Source: UBA1672 sp051967755 | GTDB lineage: Bacteria; Pseudomonadota; Alphaproteobacteria; Micavibrionales; Micavibrionaceae | Assembly: GCA_051967755.1 (NCBI GenBank) | Contig: JBQDYD010000004.1 | Span: 124,001 to 188,000 of the forward strand | Direction: 5' to 3' | DNA: 64,000 nucleotides | Shown: positions 18,663-28,308 of the stretch, in pieces | How the letters are laid out: each line of letters begins with the position of its first letter | Position numbering within the stretch: the stretch's first letter is position 1 | The notes under the pieces: model-generated | The model's database searches: none | What the model saw: only the letters and a program-made list of their open reading frames with translations | What the model was told of the DNA's origin: nothing | Made by a program: the position numbers and the translations under genes

Positions 18663-19927
18663 CCTGCCTTTTTAGCAGGTTTTTTATCGTTTTTGGGCGT
18701 CTTTTTTTCGGGCGGAGAGAATAGCTCGGGCTTATCCCCATCAGGATAGCTTTCCAGATAAATAGATTGCGACGGGAAGGCAAAGGATGAGCCCGCTTTT
18801 TCCTCAACGATTTCTTTAATCGCCAGTGCGAATGCTTCCTTCACACGAAGCCATTCACCCCAATCGGTTGTTTTGGTGAAACAGTAAATCATGAAATCAA
18901 TCGATGAGGCATTGAAACTGTCTATGCGCACAAATGTCGCGACCTTTGGCGGTTTTTCAAAGTCGTCATTCGTATCCAGATAGTTTTGTAATTCATCACG
19001 GATCAGGGTGAGCTGGTCATGTGTGGTGCTGTAAACAACGCCGATTTTCCAATAGATACGGCGGTTTGTCATACGGCTGAAATTTGTGATTATCGCATCG
19101 GATAGGGCGGAGTTCGGCACATAGACAGGAGCCTTATCAAAGCGACGCACGCGCGTAGAGCGAAAGCCGATATCCTCAACCGTGCCCTCTACAACGCCGT
19201 CTACCTTAATCCAGTCGCCGGGGTGAAAGCGTTTTTCCGCAATCACGGTAATGCCGCCGATCAGGTTTTTGAAAAGGTCTTGCGCACCCAGTGCAACGGC
19301 CGCACCAAATAAACCCAAACCGGCGAGCAACGGCCCGATCGCAATGCCCCATATTTCAAGAATAACTGCGGCGCCGATAAAGATGATAACAACCCGCAGG
19401 AATTTGAAGATCCATTCCATCATGGTTTTGGTCAGCACTTCCTCCAGCTTTCTGGAGACGCGGCGAATAGGGCCGAGAGAGCGCAAAAGCGCCCAGAAAA
19501 TTGTATAGGCAATCATTGATCGCACAATGTTGGATACGAATATCGCGAGCATACCGCTCAGGCCTAGGGATTGCGTCGCAAAGAACACACCCATGATGAT
19601 CGGCACAAAGCGTATCGGCGGGGTCATGGCATCAACGATTTTATCATCAATATCGGTGTCTGATCGTTTCGTCCAAAGATGCAGTGTTTGCAAAATATAT
19701 TTACTGAGCAGACCACGTAAAATCAGAAAGATTGTGAAAATCCCGATGGCAACAATAATGTTGCCGACATTTATGCCCATAAAACCATTATGCCAGACGG
19801 TTATAACTTCGCCCCAAAATGTGGTTATGTCCTCATGGATGGGGGCATTTGTAACTTCTGTGGCGGTTTGAACGGATTGTTCAGAGTTGGCAATAATAAC
19901 TTCCGTCTTTTCATCTGCGGCGGCCAT
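18659..19927 (-). CDS. MscS-family mechanosensitive ion channel
   Basis: 422 residues from the ATG of MAAADEKTEV. About four membrane helices (around residues 45-70, 95-140, 170-200 and 210-225) are followed by the MscS pore-lining helix GLFGAAVALGAQDLFKNLIGG and the beta domain HPGDWIKVDGVVEGTVEDIG, RSTRVRRFD, VYVPNSAL. The frame is open a further 87 codons upstream, but that would run into the divergent nitroreductase gene, so the later ATG is chosen. Acts in osmotic safety or small-solute flux across the inner membrane. Ends with a lysine-rich tail; coupled to the helicase gene by a four-base overlap. Confidence 0.88.
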   Translation of the reverse strand: MAAADEKTEVIIANSEQSVQTATEVTNAPIHEDITTFWGEVITVWHNGFMGINVGNIIVAIGIFTIFLILRGLLSKYILQTLHLWTKRSDTDIDDKIVDAMTPPIRFVPIIMGVFFATQSLGLSGMLAIFVSNIVRSMIAYTIFWALLRSLGPIRRVSRKLEEVLTKTMMEWIFKFLRVVIIFIGAAVILEIWGIAIGPLLAGLGLFGAAVALGAQDLFKNLIGGITVIAEKRFHPGDWIKVDGVVEGTVEDIGFRSTRVRRFDKAPVYVPNSALSDAIITNFSRMTNRRIYWKIGVVYSTTHDQLTLIRDELQNYLDTNDDFEKPPKVATFVRIDSFNASSIDFMIYCFTKTTDWGEWLRVKEAFALAIKEIVEEKAGSSFAFPSQSIYLESYPDGDKPELFSPPEKKTPKNDKKPAKKAG

Positions 19928-20012
19928 GGTTAGACTTGCTCCTGCTTTTATGTTCGGCACTTTTTCTATGCCGCACGATATAGCATCACCAAAATTTAAC
20001 AAGAGGATAGCA

Positions 20013-20687
20013 ATGAAAATAATCTCAGGAAAAAAGTCAGAAGCGACACTGGAATATTTGCTCTCTCGCCGAAGCGTAATGGCGCAATTATTATCCGATC
20101 CTGCGCCGACCTCGGAAGAGCTCGGAACAATGATACAGGCGGCGGCGAGGGTTCCTGACCATGGGAAGTTATCGCCGTGGTATTTCATTGTGTTTCAGGG
20201 CGATCAACGCGCCGTTATCGGGGAGAAAATCAAAGAGATGTACGTGGCCGATAACCCTGATGCGGGGGATGCGCACATTGATATTGAGGCAACGCGCTTC
20301 ACACGCGCGCCTTTGGTTGTTGGGGTTGTTTCACGTGTGCGTATGGGTAAACCCCCAATGTGGGAACAGATATTATCATCAGGCGCTGTATGTATGAATT
20401 TGGTAATGGCCGCCAACGCCAGCGGATATGGGGCGCAGTGGTTATCGGAATGGTATTCCTATGATGCGCGTTTCAAGGAATATCTGGGATTGGATGCGCG
20501 TGATCATATTGCGGGCTTTATTCATATCGGTACAGTGGAAGACACGCCCGATGACCGTCCGCGTCCGAATTTGGATGATATTGTTACGTACTGGGAAGAG
20601 GGCGCCCCCTTAAATAAGGGAGAGCAATATAACGTAGAAAAATTCGGCATCCCCACACAAGGATTCGATTTATCACAGGTTAAATAA
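20013..20687 (+). CDS. Nitroreductase-family flavoprotein
   Basis: 224 residues. EYLLSRRSVMAQLLSDPAPT at the start holds the R-R-S FMN-phosphate contact of the nitroreductase fold, and ARVPDHGKLSPWYFIVFQG is typical. MNLVMAANASGYGAQWLSEW and IAGFIHIGT complete the fold. Closest in type to the YdjA/RutE-like single-domain reductases using NAD(P)H. AGAGGA lies eight bases before the ATG. Divergent from mscS with an 85-base shared promoter region. Confidence 0.85.
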   Translation: MKIISGKKSEATLEYLLSRRSVMAQLLSDPAPTSEELGTMIQAAARVPDHGKLSPWYFIVFQGDQRAVIGEKIKEMYVADNPDAGDAHIDIEATRFTRAPLVVGVVSRVRMGKPPMWEQILSSGAVCMNLVMAANASGYGAQWLSEWYSYDARFKEYLGLDARDHIAGFIHIGTVEDTPDDRPRPNLDDIVTYWEEGAPLNKGEQYNVEKFGIPTQGFDLSQVK

Positions 20688-20702
20688 GAGGTGCTTTTTC
20701 TC

Positions 20703-21218
20703 TTAAGCGTGCCCCCATACTTTTTTCCACAATCCGGCTAAGGAAAATTGGTTGAATTTATGTGTCAAATGCATCTTCATCGCGGCATTGCGTAATGCCA
20801 TACGATAATTCGGGGCAATACCGACACTGCCATCGACCAGTGTGACTTTTGACAGATTTCCTTTGCCGCTTGGGGCAGGGATGATTTCAGATTCTTTCAC
20901 AAGGTCTTTGCCCAGTGATAATGTGCGTTTCGCATGAAAACCCGGATAATCGCGCATAACATTCGCATCATGGACATACCCTAAATCGTGTTCACGCTCA
21001 TCAAAGCCAACCCAGATCAAGCGTTTGCCGTCTGTGTCTCTTTCATAGCGCCTCTTGCCGATCATCAGGACGGCTCCGACGCTTAGCTCTTCGTTTAATT
21101 CACGGAACTTAGCCGGGGAGAAACGGAGTTCCCCTAAACAAAAAGCTTCAAACGCTTCTAAATTACTCAGAAGGGTTTTTGCAGTTGGACGGGCTTGTTC
21201 AATACTTATCATTGTCAT
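20703..21218 (-). CDS. Hypothetical protein
   Basis: 171 residues, basic at the C-terminus (FNQFSLAGLWKKVWGHA), no membrane segment. Central part (KRLIWVGFDEREHDLGYVHDANVMRDYPGFH) looks like a mixed alpha/beta domain. I do not recognise it. It converges with the nitroreductase gene with 15 bases between them. Confidence 0.55.
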   Translation of the reverse strand: MTMISIEQARPTAKTLLSNLEAFEAFCLGELRFSPAKFRELNEELSVGAVLMIGKRRYERDTDGKRLIWVGFDEREHDLGYVHDANVMRDYPGFHAKRTLSLGKDLVKESEIIPAPSGKGNLSKVTLVDGSVGIAPNYRMALRNAAMKMHLTHKFNQFSLAGLWKKVWGHA

Positions 21219-21622
21219 TACGCTTATACTTTACTTAAATTCAGTTTATTTATTCTTAAAAATCCACACGTTTAGGCAAATTGCCTACATACCATAGTAC
21301 CAACGAGATATTTAAAAATTACTTAAAATTTTATATAAATTTGAGAGAAATGCGCGGCTTTGCGGTATTTTATTATAAATAACTGATATAATGAGAAATA
21401 TTCTTTTTGCGTGTCGAGGTAATCACTTGTATGTACCTATGACGGTATTGATATACGGCGTTACTTTAATTTTTTGTGCAAATGTTTATACATTGGAGTG
21501 ATGTTTGTGTCTTTTTGTGTAAGCCATTGTTTTCACTTGTAGAATGTATGTTTTTGTTGTGTTTTTACGTTCAGGTTGCTATCATGGCGTTTGTTTTGAG
21601 TATTTGGGTAAGGTGATAAAAA
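21219..21622. other. 404-base AT-rich intergenic region
   Basis: Lies between two divergent hypothetical genes and so should hold promoters for both. It is strongly AT-rich. I see no gene with a credible ribosome-binding site, no terminator, and no recognised operator. Confidence 0.5.
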
Positions 21623-22312
21623 ATGTCAAATGAGAATCAACCTGTTTCTGTACGTCTTACAGGGCGTTTTAGGCTTGAGCCTGTAGATATAATTATAAAT
21701 GGAGATGCAGAAGTTACAGATGATCCTTCTGTAGGTCATGATGATAACGACGATGTGAAATCATCTGCTACTTCATTTATCGTAACAGCGCAGCACGATG
21801 TTAATGAATGGCTTACACCTGAAGCCAGAGAATATGCTGAGAAGAGAGCTTCAGAAGTTATCGAAGAGCATGAGCAATCTGATCGATTGAATTTAAAAGG
21901 CTATGATGCGACCGGTAGGTTGGTTTTAAATCATGAGCAAAAATATCCGCTTGAGCATTGGGTTGATACGCTTAAGAAAGGGAAGTTGGGTAAGGCGTTC
22001 CATCAGTTGAACTGTGTTTCTCTTCGGGATAAAGAGTATAATTATGCGTCATACGATGTCAGGGACGAAGCATCTACTATTTCAGTAAATGGTGAACGAT
22101 TTGAGGTCATGCATACTGCCGATGAAGTGAAACAGGCGATTATGCACGCGATGTCCACAGGGGAGTCAATTGACCTGCATGATCTGGATGCACTTACGCA
22201 AACACAGAAAGAAGTGATAGACCGCATTATTGATGAGGACTTTAAAGCTGACGTTGAAAAATATTCCCGTGAGGGCTATCCGACGATGGAAGTTACCTAT
22301 TTCGCTATGTAA
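21623..22312 (+). CDS. Hypothetical acidic protein
   Basis: 229 residues, acidic, soluble. AAGGTGA stands nine bases upstream of the ATG. N-terminal part begins VSVRLTGRFRLEPVDIIING; the rest alternates helices and strands, with a helical C-terminal region rich in D and E. No family recognised. It stands alone and converges with lysK 38 bases later. Confidence 0.55.
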   Translation: MSNENQPVSVRLTGRFRLEPVDIIINGDAEVTDDPSVGHDDNDDVKSSATSFIVTAQHDVNEWLTPEAREYAEKRASEVIEEHEQSDRLNLKGYDATGRLVLNHEQKYPLEHWVDTLKKGKLGKAFHQLNCVSLRDKEYNYASYDVRDEASTISVNGERFEVMHTADEVKQAIMHAMSTGESIDLHDLDALTQTQKEVIDRIIDEDFKADVEKYSREGYPTMEVTYFAM

Positions 22313-22350
22313 ATATACATTGCCCTAGGTTTGGAGCGGCCAATACAATT

Positions 22351-23973
22351 CTATGCCGCCGCCAGTTTTCCATCTAATGCGCTGCGGATCAGGCCAACCG
22401 TCTCTTTCGGGCCGTAGAGCGCGATAAAAGAGCCGAAACGCGGGCCTTGATCTTGCCCCAAGAGCACCTGATAAAGCGCCTGAAACCAATCACGAAGCTC
22501 TGACTTGTCGTAGCCGTTTTCCTTACCCGCATCAAATACGGCGGTCATGTATTCCTCTGAATCCAAGCCTGTATCAAGGGTTTCCAGTTTTTCCGCAAGT
22601 GCAGCCAGCGCTTTTTGCTCACGCTCATCGGCGGCGCGGTATGATTTTTCAGGCAAGACAAAGTCTTTGTAATACTGAATCGCATACCCAACCAAATGAT
22701 CCAAAAACGGCGCGTTTTCAGGCGTTGCCTTTGGCGCGTATTGATTAATAAAGCCCCATAGCGTTTCGCGGTCATCTGTGTTGGCCGCATTCACGAGGTT
22801 TAGCAGCAACCCAAAGGAAATCGGGGAGTGTTGCGAATCCGGGATTTTCCCATCATGGATATACCATGCGGGGTTATCCAGTTGCTTCGCGGCCTCTTGC
22901 TCGGGCAGTTTTTCAACAAAGGTGATATATTCATCAACCGCTTTCGGGATGATATCGAAATAGAGCTTTTTCGCCGATGTCGGGCGTTGGAACATGTAAT
23001 AGGCCAGACTTTCATGCGGCGCATAAGTCAGCCATTCTTCCATGCTCAGACCGTTTCCTTTTGATTTGGAGATTTTCTCACCCTTTTCATCAAGGAATAA
23101 TTCATAGTGGAAGCCCGCAGGGTTTGGCTTTCCAAGGATTTTCAGAATAGATTTCGCGATATCGGAAGAGCTTTTCAGGTCTTTCCCGCTCATCTCGTAA
23201 TCGACATCAAGCGCATGCCAACGCAGCGCCCAGTCCGCGCGCCATTGCGCCTTAACCTTACCGCCTGTAACTTCCTGCGTCACTGTTGTGCCGTCTTCAT
23301 CCTCAAATGTGATCGTGCCGTTCTCCGCATCTGTTGCAAGGATAGGTACCTGCAATACATTGCCCGTGCTAGGCGAAATAGGTAAGAAAGGAGAGTAGGT
23401 TGCGGCGCGTTCTTCACCTAAAATCGGAAGAACGGCTCCTTTGATTTCCTCATGATGTTTGAGCATCAACAGCAACGTTTCATCAAAACGCCCCGTCATA
23501 TAACAATCATCCGTGGAGCTGATGAATTCATAGTCAAAACCGAACTGATCCAAAAACGCACGCAGCTGCGCGTTATTATGATGGCCAAAGCTTTCATATT
23601 CGCTGTCAAACGGGTTAGGCACGCGCGTTAGTGGCTTACCTAAATAATCCGCCAGCATCTCTTGCTGGGGTACGTTTTTCGGCACTTTACGAAAACCATC
23701 CAGATCATCGGAAAAACAAATTAATTTGGTTGGGATTTCAGGGTGTAGACGTTGAAAGGCGCGCATAACCATGGTCGTGCGGCATACTTCGCCGAATGTA
23801 CCAATATGCGGCAGGCCTGACGGGCCGTACCCTGTTTCAAACAGAACATACCCTTTTTCAGGTGTTTTTACCTGACCACGACCAATCGCGCGCAGGCGTT
23901 TAACGACCGCTTTTGCTTCTTCAAAAGCCCAAGTACGGTTTTTTGCGGCAATGTCTGGTGTGATCTCTGTCAT
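22351..23973 (-). CDS. lysK: Lysyl-tRNA synthetase, class I
   Basis: 540 residues from the ATG of MTEITPDIAAK. Class I signatures: PSGLPHIGTFGEVCR (HIGH motif as HIGT) near residue 60 and EKISKSKGNG (KMSKS motif). Charges tRNA-Lys. Class I LysRS is the form found in archaea and most alphaproteobacteria. An ATG 12 codons upstream is open but less likely; a short inverted repeat, CCCTTA...TAAGGG, lies just 5' of the chosen start. No class II lysS is visible in the window. Confidence 0.93.
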   Translation of the reverse strand: MTEITPDIAAKNRTWAFEEAKAVVKRLRAIGRGQVKTPEKGYVLFETGYGPSGLPHIGTFGEVCRTTMVMRAFQRLHPEIPTKLICFSDDLDGFRKVPKNVPQQEMLADYLGKPLTRVPNPFDSEYESFGHHNNAQLRAFLDQFGFDYEFISSTDDCYMTGRFDETLLLMLKHHEEIKGAVLPILGEERAATYSPFLPISPSTGNVLQVPILATDAENGTITFEDEDGTTVTQEVTGGKVKAQWRADWALRWHALDVDYEMSGKDLKSSSDIAKSILKILGKPNPAGFHYELFLDEKGEKISKSKGNGLSMEEWLTYAPHESLAYYMFQRPTSAKKLYFDIIPKAVDEYITFVEKLPEQEAAKQLDNPAWYIHDGKIPDSQHSPISFGLLLNLVNAANTDDRETLWGFINQYAPKATPENAPFLDHLVGYAIQYYKDFVLPEKSYRAADEREQKALAALAEKLETLDTGLDSEEYMTAVFDAGKENGYDKSELRDWFQALYQVLLGQDQGPRFGSFIALYGPKETVGLIRSALDGKLAAA

Positions 23974-24042
23974 GGTAGTGTATCCCTTAGTGTTTAAGGG
24001 TTTAAGCAATAGCAGAGAATAATCTGGGTTTCAAACGAGATT

Positions 24043-24420
24043 TTACGTCTGGGGGTGATTGTTATCCATATCCAAAATTTCTTCGACTTCTTCGACCGTA
24101 TCGGAAATTTGTACAAGGCTTTCATCTTCTTCGCTAATCATAACAATATCGCTGTATTTATAGCGTTTATAATGAATAATCAGGATGATGAGCGTGATAA
24201 AGAATGTATTGACCGCATTGACGGTAAAAAACTTCGCATCAAACACCTCTTGCCCGTAAAGGCTGTAGGTCAGGCTGACAATCGCCGTGTAGTCCCATAA
24301 GTACCACATAAGCAGGGAGATATTATGACACGGAGTAGGGGTTTTGAAGAGTTTGATAGTTTGCGGGACATAGGCCAAGCCTATTACGACACCTACTGTT
24401 GAGTAGAGCATTTCAATCAT
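24043..24420 (-). CDS. PQ-loop (SemiSWEET-like) membrane protein
   Basis: 125 residues with three predicted helices. GVVIGLAYVPQTIKLFKT followed by NISLLMWYLWD is the PQ-loop repeat (P-Q after the first helix, S-L-x-x-W in the second). A single repeat of three helices is the SemiSWEET arrangement, which works as a dimer to move small solutes such as sugars. The C-terminal 35 residues are an acidic soluble tail. Lies 69 bases upstream of lysK in the same direction. Confidence 0.75.
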   Translation of the reverse strand: MIEMLYSTVGVVIGLAYVPQTIKLFKTPTPCHNISLLMWYLWDYTAIVSLTYSLYGQEVFDAKFFTVNAVNTFFITLIILIIHYKRYKYSDIVMISEEDESLVQISDTVEEVEEILDMDNNHPQT

Positions 24421-24510
24421 TTGTGTTATATCCCATGCAGCCGCGCCGTTGGTGTAATATTACCTGTGGGTGGTGGTAAATAAAACAAATTTTTAAAAGC
24501 TGGCGCTTTA

Positions 24511-25962
24511 TTATAAATTTAATGTGGGATCATCGCCTTCGGGCAGGTCGGGGTGAATGCCTTGTGTGTCTCTGAGCATAGAGAGGAGCTCAAAACGCTC
24601 TGCTTCTTTCATGAAATCGGCAAAGGTTTTGCCCGCTTGCGCCCCTTCAGGGTCAATATAACGATAATCCGCACCCATCGAGAGCAGCTCATAAAGGTGG
24701 TCTTGGTCTTTATCGTTTTCTTCTATCATCTTCATCACGGCGAGGCTGGCGCCATATGACATTGTTATGCGCTCTAAGGTGTTGGCTTCCATAGCGATAA
24801 GACTGTGCCTGTCACCAAAATTAATTGCGGCATAATCGTGGGATTCTATGCCAAAGGCATTTTGTGCCACATCGTTCATATGCTTGACGACTTTCTGCGC
24901 GGCAGGGGAGTCCAGAACGATAAATTTCCAGTTACGATCAAGATGGTCTTCGGTTGTGTTTCCGTGGTCCAGCATATGCAGAACGCTTTGCATCGCGGAT
25001 TTTTCGCTGACCATTTGAATGGTTAGGATGTCGCTCTCACGCGCTTTGCGAAGCAATTCGCCTTGTGCCCAAATACTGTGCTTTGCATCGCTGGATGTTC
25101 TTAAATCATAGCCGTCACTTGTTTTTTGAATGAAGAAACGGTTGGGGATGCCGGCATGATATCCGCCAAATTCCGTGGTATCATCCCACGGTTTTTCTGC
25201 CTTTGTAATGCCTGTCTCTTTTTTCTTGATTTTGGGTCGCCAAGCCTCTGGCCCGTCCCAATCTTCATCATACTGATCTTCCAGATATTCCATCAGAAGT
25301 TTAACGGCGGTATCTTCATCCAACTCATTAAATGTTTTCAGGTTGGGTTCAATATTTAAATCTTTTGCGATAACCAGTTTTGCAAACATCATCGCATAGG
25401 CGGGGTGGATGTCCCATTCCCTGAATGTGTCATCGTTAAAGGATATTTTGTGAAAGAACCGCCCCGGATGGTCGGGCGAAGCAACGCCATCGCCATGCGC
25501 GCTCATCGTGACGCGGTGTCCCAGATCCTCGAAGAATACAGATTTTTCGCCATTACCATCAAAACGTGCGGTGATGCTCAGGGATTCCAGCGTCGTCGCC
25601 TTTACCCCATCTTCCGTATAGCCGAATTCCGCGCTGGAGCGGATAGGGGTGACATCATCAACCGTATCTGATCGTGCTTTTACTTTGCCGTCGGTTAAGA
25701 CAAATGAGCGATTATGTTCGTCCGTCACTTTATATCTGTTTCCTTGGCGGCTTATGCTTAGGCTACGGCCGTTTTCCTCATCAACGATTTTATGGCTCTG
25801 GCCGTCAGGGCTGCTCATAATCGCAAGGCCATTACTGTTTTTGCGCGTCCATTTACGTGTTTCGTCGGTGAAAAAGGACATGTTAAAAATGTTTGTCCAA
25901 TTATCGGGAAGGGAGAGATGGTCAATAATATTGACCTTCTGGCTAAAGCTAAGTTTGATCAT
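24511..25962 (-). CDS. Hypothetical protein, possible ankyrin-like end
   Basis: 483 residues, soluble. The first 190 residues look beta-rich with repeated short strands. The C-terminal segment LYELLSMGADYRYIDPEGAQAGKTFADF has the spacing of an ankyrin repeat (G-A-D, then D-x-x-G), which is only suggestive. AAAGAG lies close before the ATG. A second ATG 27 codons inside (MSFFTDE) is an alternative start without a better ribosome-binding site. No function assigned. Confidence 0.55.
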   Translation of the reverse strand: MIKLSFSQKVNIIDHLSLPDNWTNIFNMSFFTDETRKWTRKNSNGLAIMSSPDGQSHKIVDEENGRSLSISRQGNRYKVTDEHNRSFVLTDGKVKARSDTVDDVTPIRSSAEFGYTEDGVKATTLESLSITARFDGNGEKSVFFEDLGHRVTMSAHGDGVASPDHPGRFFHKISFNDDTFREWDIHPAYAMMFAKLVIAKDLNIEPNLKTFNELDEDTAVKLLMEYLEDQYDEDWDGPEAWRPKIKKKETGITKAEKPWDDTTEFGGYHAGIPNRFFIQKTSDGYDLRTSSDAKHSIWAQGELLRKARESDILTIQMVSEKSAMQSVLHMLDHGNTTEDHLDRNWKFIVLDSPAAQKVVKHMNDVAQNAFGIESHDYAAINFGDRHSLIAMEANTLERITMSYGASLAVMKMIEENDKDQDHLYELLSMGADYRYIDPEGAQAGKTFADFMKEAERFELLSMLRDTQGIHPDLPEGDDPTLNL

Positions 25963-26127
25963 TCCTGCTCTTTATTTTTTATAATTATGGTTATTTGTTA
26001 TTTCTATAATATTAAAAAACCATATATCGCGTCAATTCCGAAGTTTTTTGCGGTGCATAGCGGAATATAAGTGATTTCCGCACAGTTTTAATTTGATATT
26101 GCGGGGCAGGGCAGTAAACTTACGGGC

Positions 26128-28227
26128 ATGAAAGCTATGATACCGAATAATGACAGGCCGCTGCGAAGCAACGCATCGCGGTGTTCGCAAAACGAAGAGT
26201 CAATCCCTGCGGAGTTTGATCGCTCCGAAGCGTTTCAGGTTGTCTCTGATTTTATGCCTGCGGGCGATCAGCCGACGGCGATTAAAACGCTGGTACAGGG
26301 TATCCGCGACGGTCTGACCGATCAGACGCTGCTTGGGGTGACGGGCTCGGGCAAGACCTTCACCATGGCGCATATCATCCAAGAGCTACAGCGTCCCGCG
26401 CTGATCCTTGCGCCGAACAAAACCCTCGCCGCGCAGCTTTATGCGGAGTTCAAAGCCTTCTTCCCGCATAATGCGGTGGAATATTTCGTTTCCTATTATG
26501 ATTATTATCAACCCGAAGCCTACGTCCCGCGCTCTGATACCTTCATCGAAAAGGACAGCAGCATCAATGAGCAAATAGACCGCATGCGCCACGCCGCCAC
26601 CCGCGCGCTGTTTGAGCGCAAAGATTGCATCATCGTGGCATCGGTTTCGTGCATCTACGGTATCGGATCGAAAGAAGATTACATGGCGATGGCCTTTCCC
26701 CTGATTGCAGGGCAAACCATAGAGCGCGAGGAGATCATCGCCAAGCTGGTGGAGCTGCAATATACGCGCAATGATATCGCCTTTGATCGCGGGAGCTTTC
26801 GCGTGCGCGGTGATACGGTGGAAATCTTCCCCGCCCACTTTGAGGATCGCGCATGGCGGTTCTCGCTCTTCGGGGATGAGCTTGAAAAAATCACAGAGTT
26901 TGACCCGCTGACGGGGGAGAAGTTCGAGGATCTGGAGGGGGTGCGAATCTTCGCCAACTCGCACTACATCACGCCCGGCCCGACGATGCAGCAAGCCATC
27001 GCGCAGATTAAAACCGACCTGAAAGACCGCCTTGAATATTACAATAAAGAGGGGAAACTCCTGGAGGCACAACGCCTGGAACAGCGCACAAAATTTGATC
27101 TGGAGATGCTAAGCGCGACGGGCAGCTGTAAGGGGATCGAGAATTACTCCCGGTACCTTACAGGCCGCCCGCCCGGAGCGTCGCCCCCAACGCTCATAGA
27201 ATATCTACCAAAAGATGCACTCATGTTCCTTGACGAAAGTCATGTCATGGTGCCGCAGCTCCGTGCTATGTACAATGGTGATCGACAGCGAAAAGGCACA
27301 TTGGTCGAGCATGGCTTCCGTCTTCCTGCCGCTGTAGACAACCGCCCGTTGAAGTTTGAGGAATGGAATGCCCTGCGTGGTCAAACGCTGTATGTGTCTG
27401 CCACCCCCGGTGAGTGGGAGTTAGAGCAATCAGGCGGCATAAGCGCCGAACAGGTCGTACGCCCGACGGGTCTGATTGATCCGCCCGTGGAAATCCGCCC
27501 GACCGAACATCAGGTCGATGATTTAATGCATGAAGCCAAAGAAATCATCGCGCAGGGCGGGCGTATGCTCGTCACGACCCTGACCAAGAAAATGGCAGAG
27601 GCCCTGACCGAATACCTCAATGAAAACAACATCGCCGTGCGCTATCTGCATTCCGATGTCGACACATTAGAGCGTATCGAGATCCTCCAAGATTTGCGCG
27701 CAGGCGTTTTTGACGTGTTGGTGGGGATTAACCTGTTGCGGGAGGGGTTAGACATCCCCGAATGTATGCGCGTTTGTATTTTGGATGCGGATAAGGAAGG
27801 CTTCCTGCGGTCAAAAACATCCATGGTGCAAACCATCGGCCGCGCCGCGCGTAATGTGGACGGTAAGGCGATTTTATACGCCGACCGCATTACAGACAGT
27901 ATGCAATACGCCATTGATGAAACCGCCCGCCGCCGCGAAAAGCAGGTGAGCTTTAATGAGGAGCACGGCATCACCCCGCAAACCGTGAAAAAGAACGTCT
28001 CAAAGGCGTTTGACCATGTTCTGGATCAAAAGGAAAATGTGGCAAAGGGGCGTACACTCCATGACCCCGCCGTGCAGGAAATGCTCCATAACCCCGCAAA
28101 GCTGCATAAACATATAGAGGAATTGAGGAAGCGTATGCACGCCGCCGCGGCGGATCTTGAGTTTGAAGAAGCGGCAAGATTACGCGATGAGATTAAACAG
28201 CTTGAGGATACGGAGTTGGGTGTTTAG
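26128..28227 (+). CDS. uvrB: UvrABC excision nuclease subunit B
   Basis: 699 residues. Walker A GVTGSGKT is at 70-77. The beta-hairpin region YFVSYYDYYQPEAYVP, motif LMFLDESHVMVPQ, helicase motifs LVTTLTKKMAEALTEYL and QTIGRAARN, and the C-terminal UVR domain (HIEELRKRMHAAAADLEFEEAARLRDEI) are all there. It verifies DNA damage and recruits UvrC. The N-terminal 30 residues before the conserved FQVVSDFMPAGDQPTA are extra and variable. GC content, mainly in the first half, is higher than in flanking genes. Confidence 0.97.
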   Translation: MKAMIPNNDRPLRSNASRCSQNEESIPAEFDRSEAFQVVSDFMPAGDQPTAIKTLVQGIRDGLTDQTLLGVTGSGKTFTMAHIIQELQRPALILAPNKTLAAQLYAEFKAFFPHNAVEYFVSYYDYYQPEAYVPRSDTFIEKDSSINEQIDRMRHAATRALFERKDCIIVASVSCIYGIGSKEDYMAMAFPLIAGQTIEREEIIAKLVELQYTRNDIAFDRGSFRVRGDTVEIFPAHFEDRAWRFSLFGDELEKITEFDPLTGEKFEDLEGVRIFANSHYITPGPTMQQAIAQIKTDLKDRLEYYNKEGKLLEAQRLEQRTKFDLEMLSATGSCKGIENYSRYLTGRPPGASPPTLIEYLPKDALMFLDESHVMVPQLRAMYNGDRQRKGTLVEHGFRLPAAVDNRPLKFEEWNALRGQTLYVSATPGEWELEQSGGISAEQVVRPTGLIDPPVEIRPTEHQVDDLMHEAKEIIAQGGRMLVTTLTKKMAEALTEYLNENNIAVRYLHSDVDTLERIEILQDLRAGVFDVLVGINLLREGLDIPECMRVCILDADKEGFLRSKTSMVQTIGRAARNVDGKAILYADRITDSMQYAIDETARRREKQVSFNEEHGITPQTVKKNVSKAFDHVLDQKENVAKGRTLHDPAVQEMLHNPAKLHKHIEELRKRMHAAAADLEFEEAARLRDEIKQLEDTELGV

Positions 28228-28308
28228 CGTGTTTTTACATATTTTTGACACGTCATATCATGTTCTATGGTTAAATAGAAACTGAGTGTTAAATGTTTAA
28301 GGGGGCAT

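Noticed and set aside
19928..20188. 87-codon upstream extension of the mscS frame
   Set aside because: It would cover the promoter and first part of the divergent nitroreductase gene; the MAAADEK start suits the family better.
21391..21501. 36-codon frame MRNILFACRG in the AT-rich region
   Set aside because: No ribosome-binding site and no likeness to a known small protein; probably chance.
26386..27072. 228-codon leftward frame opposite uvrB
   Set aside because: Antisense shadow favoured by the GC-rich codons of uvrB; uvrB itself is certain.
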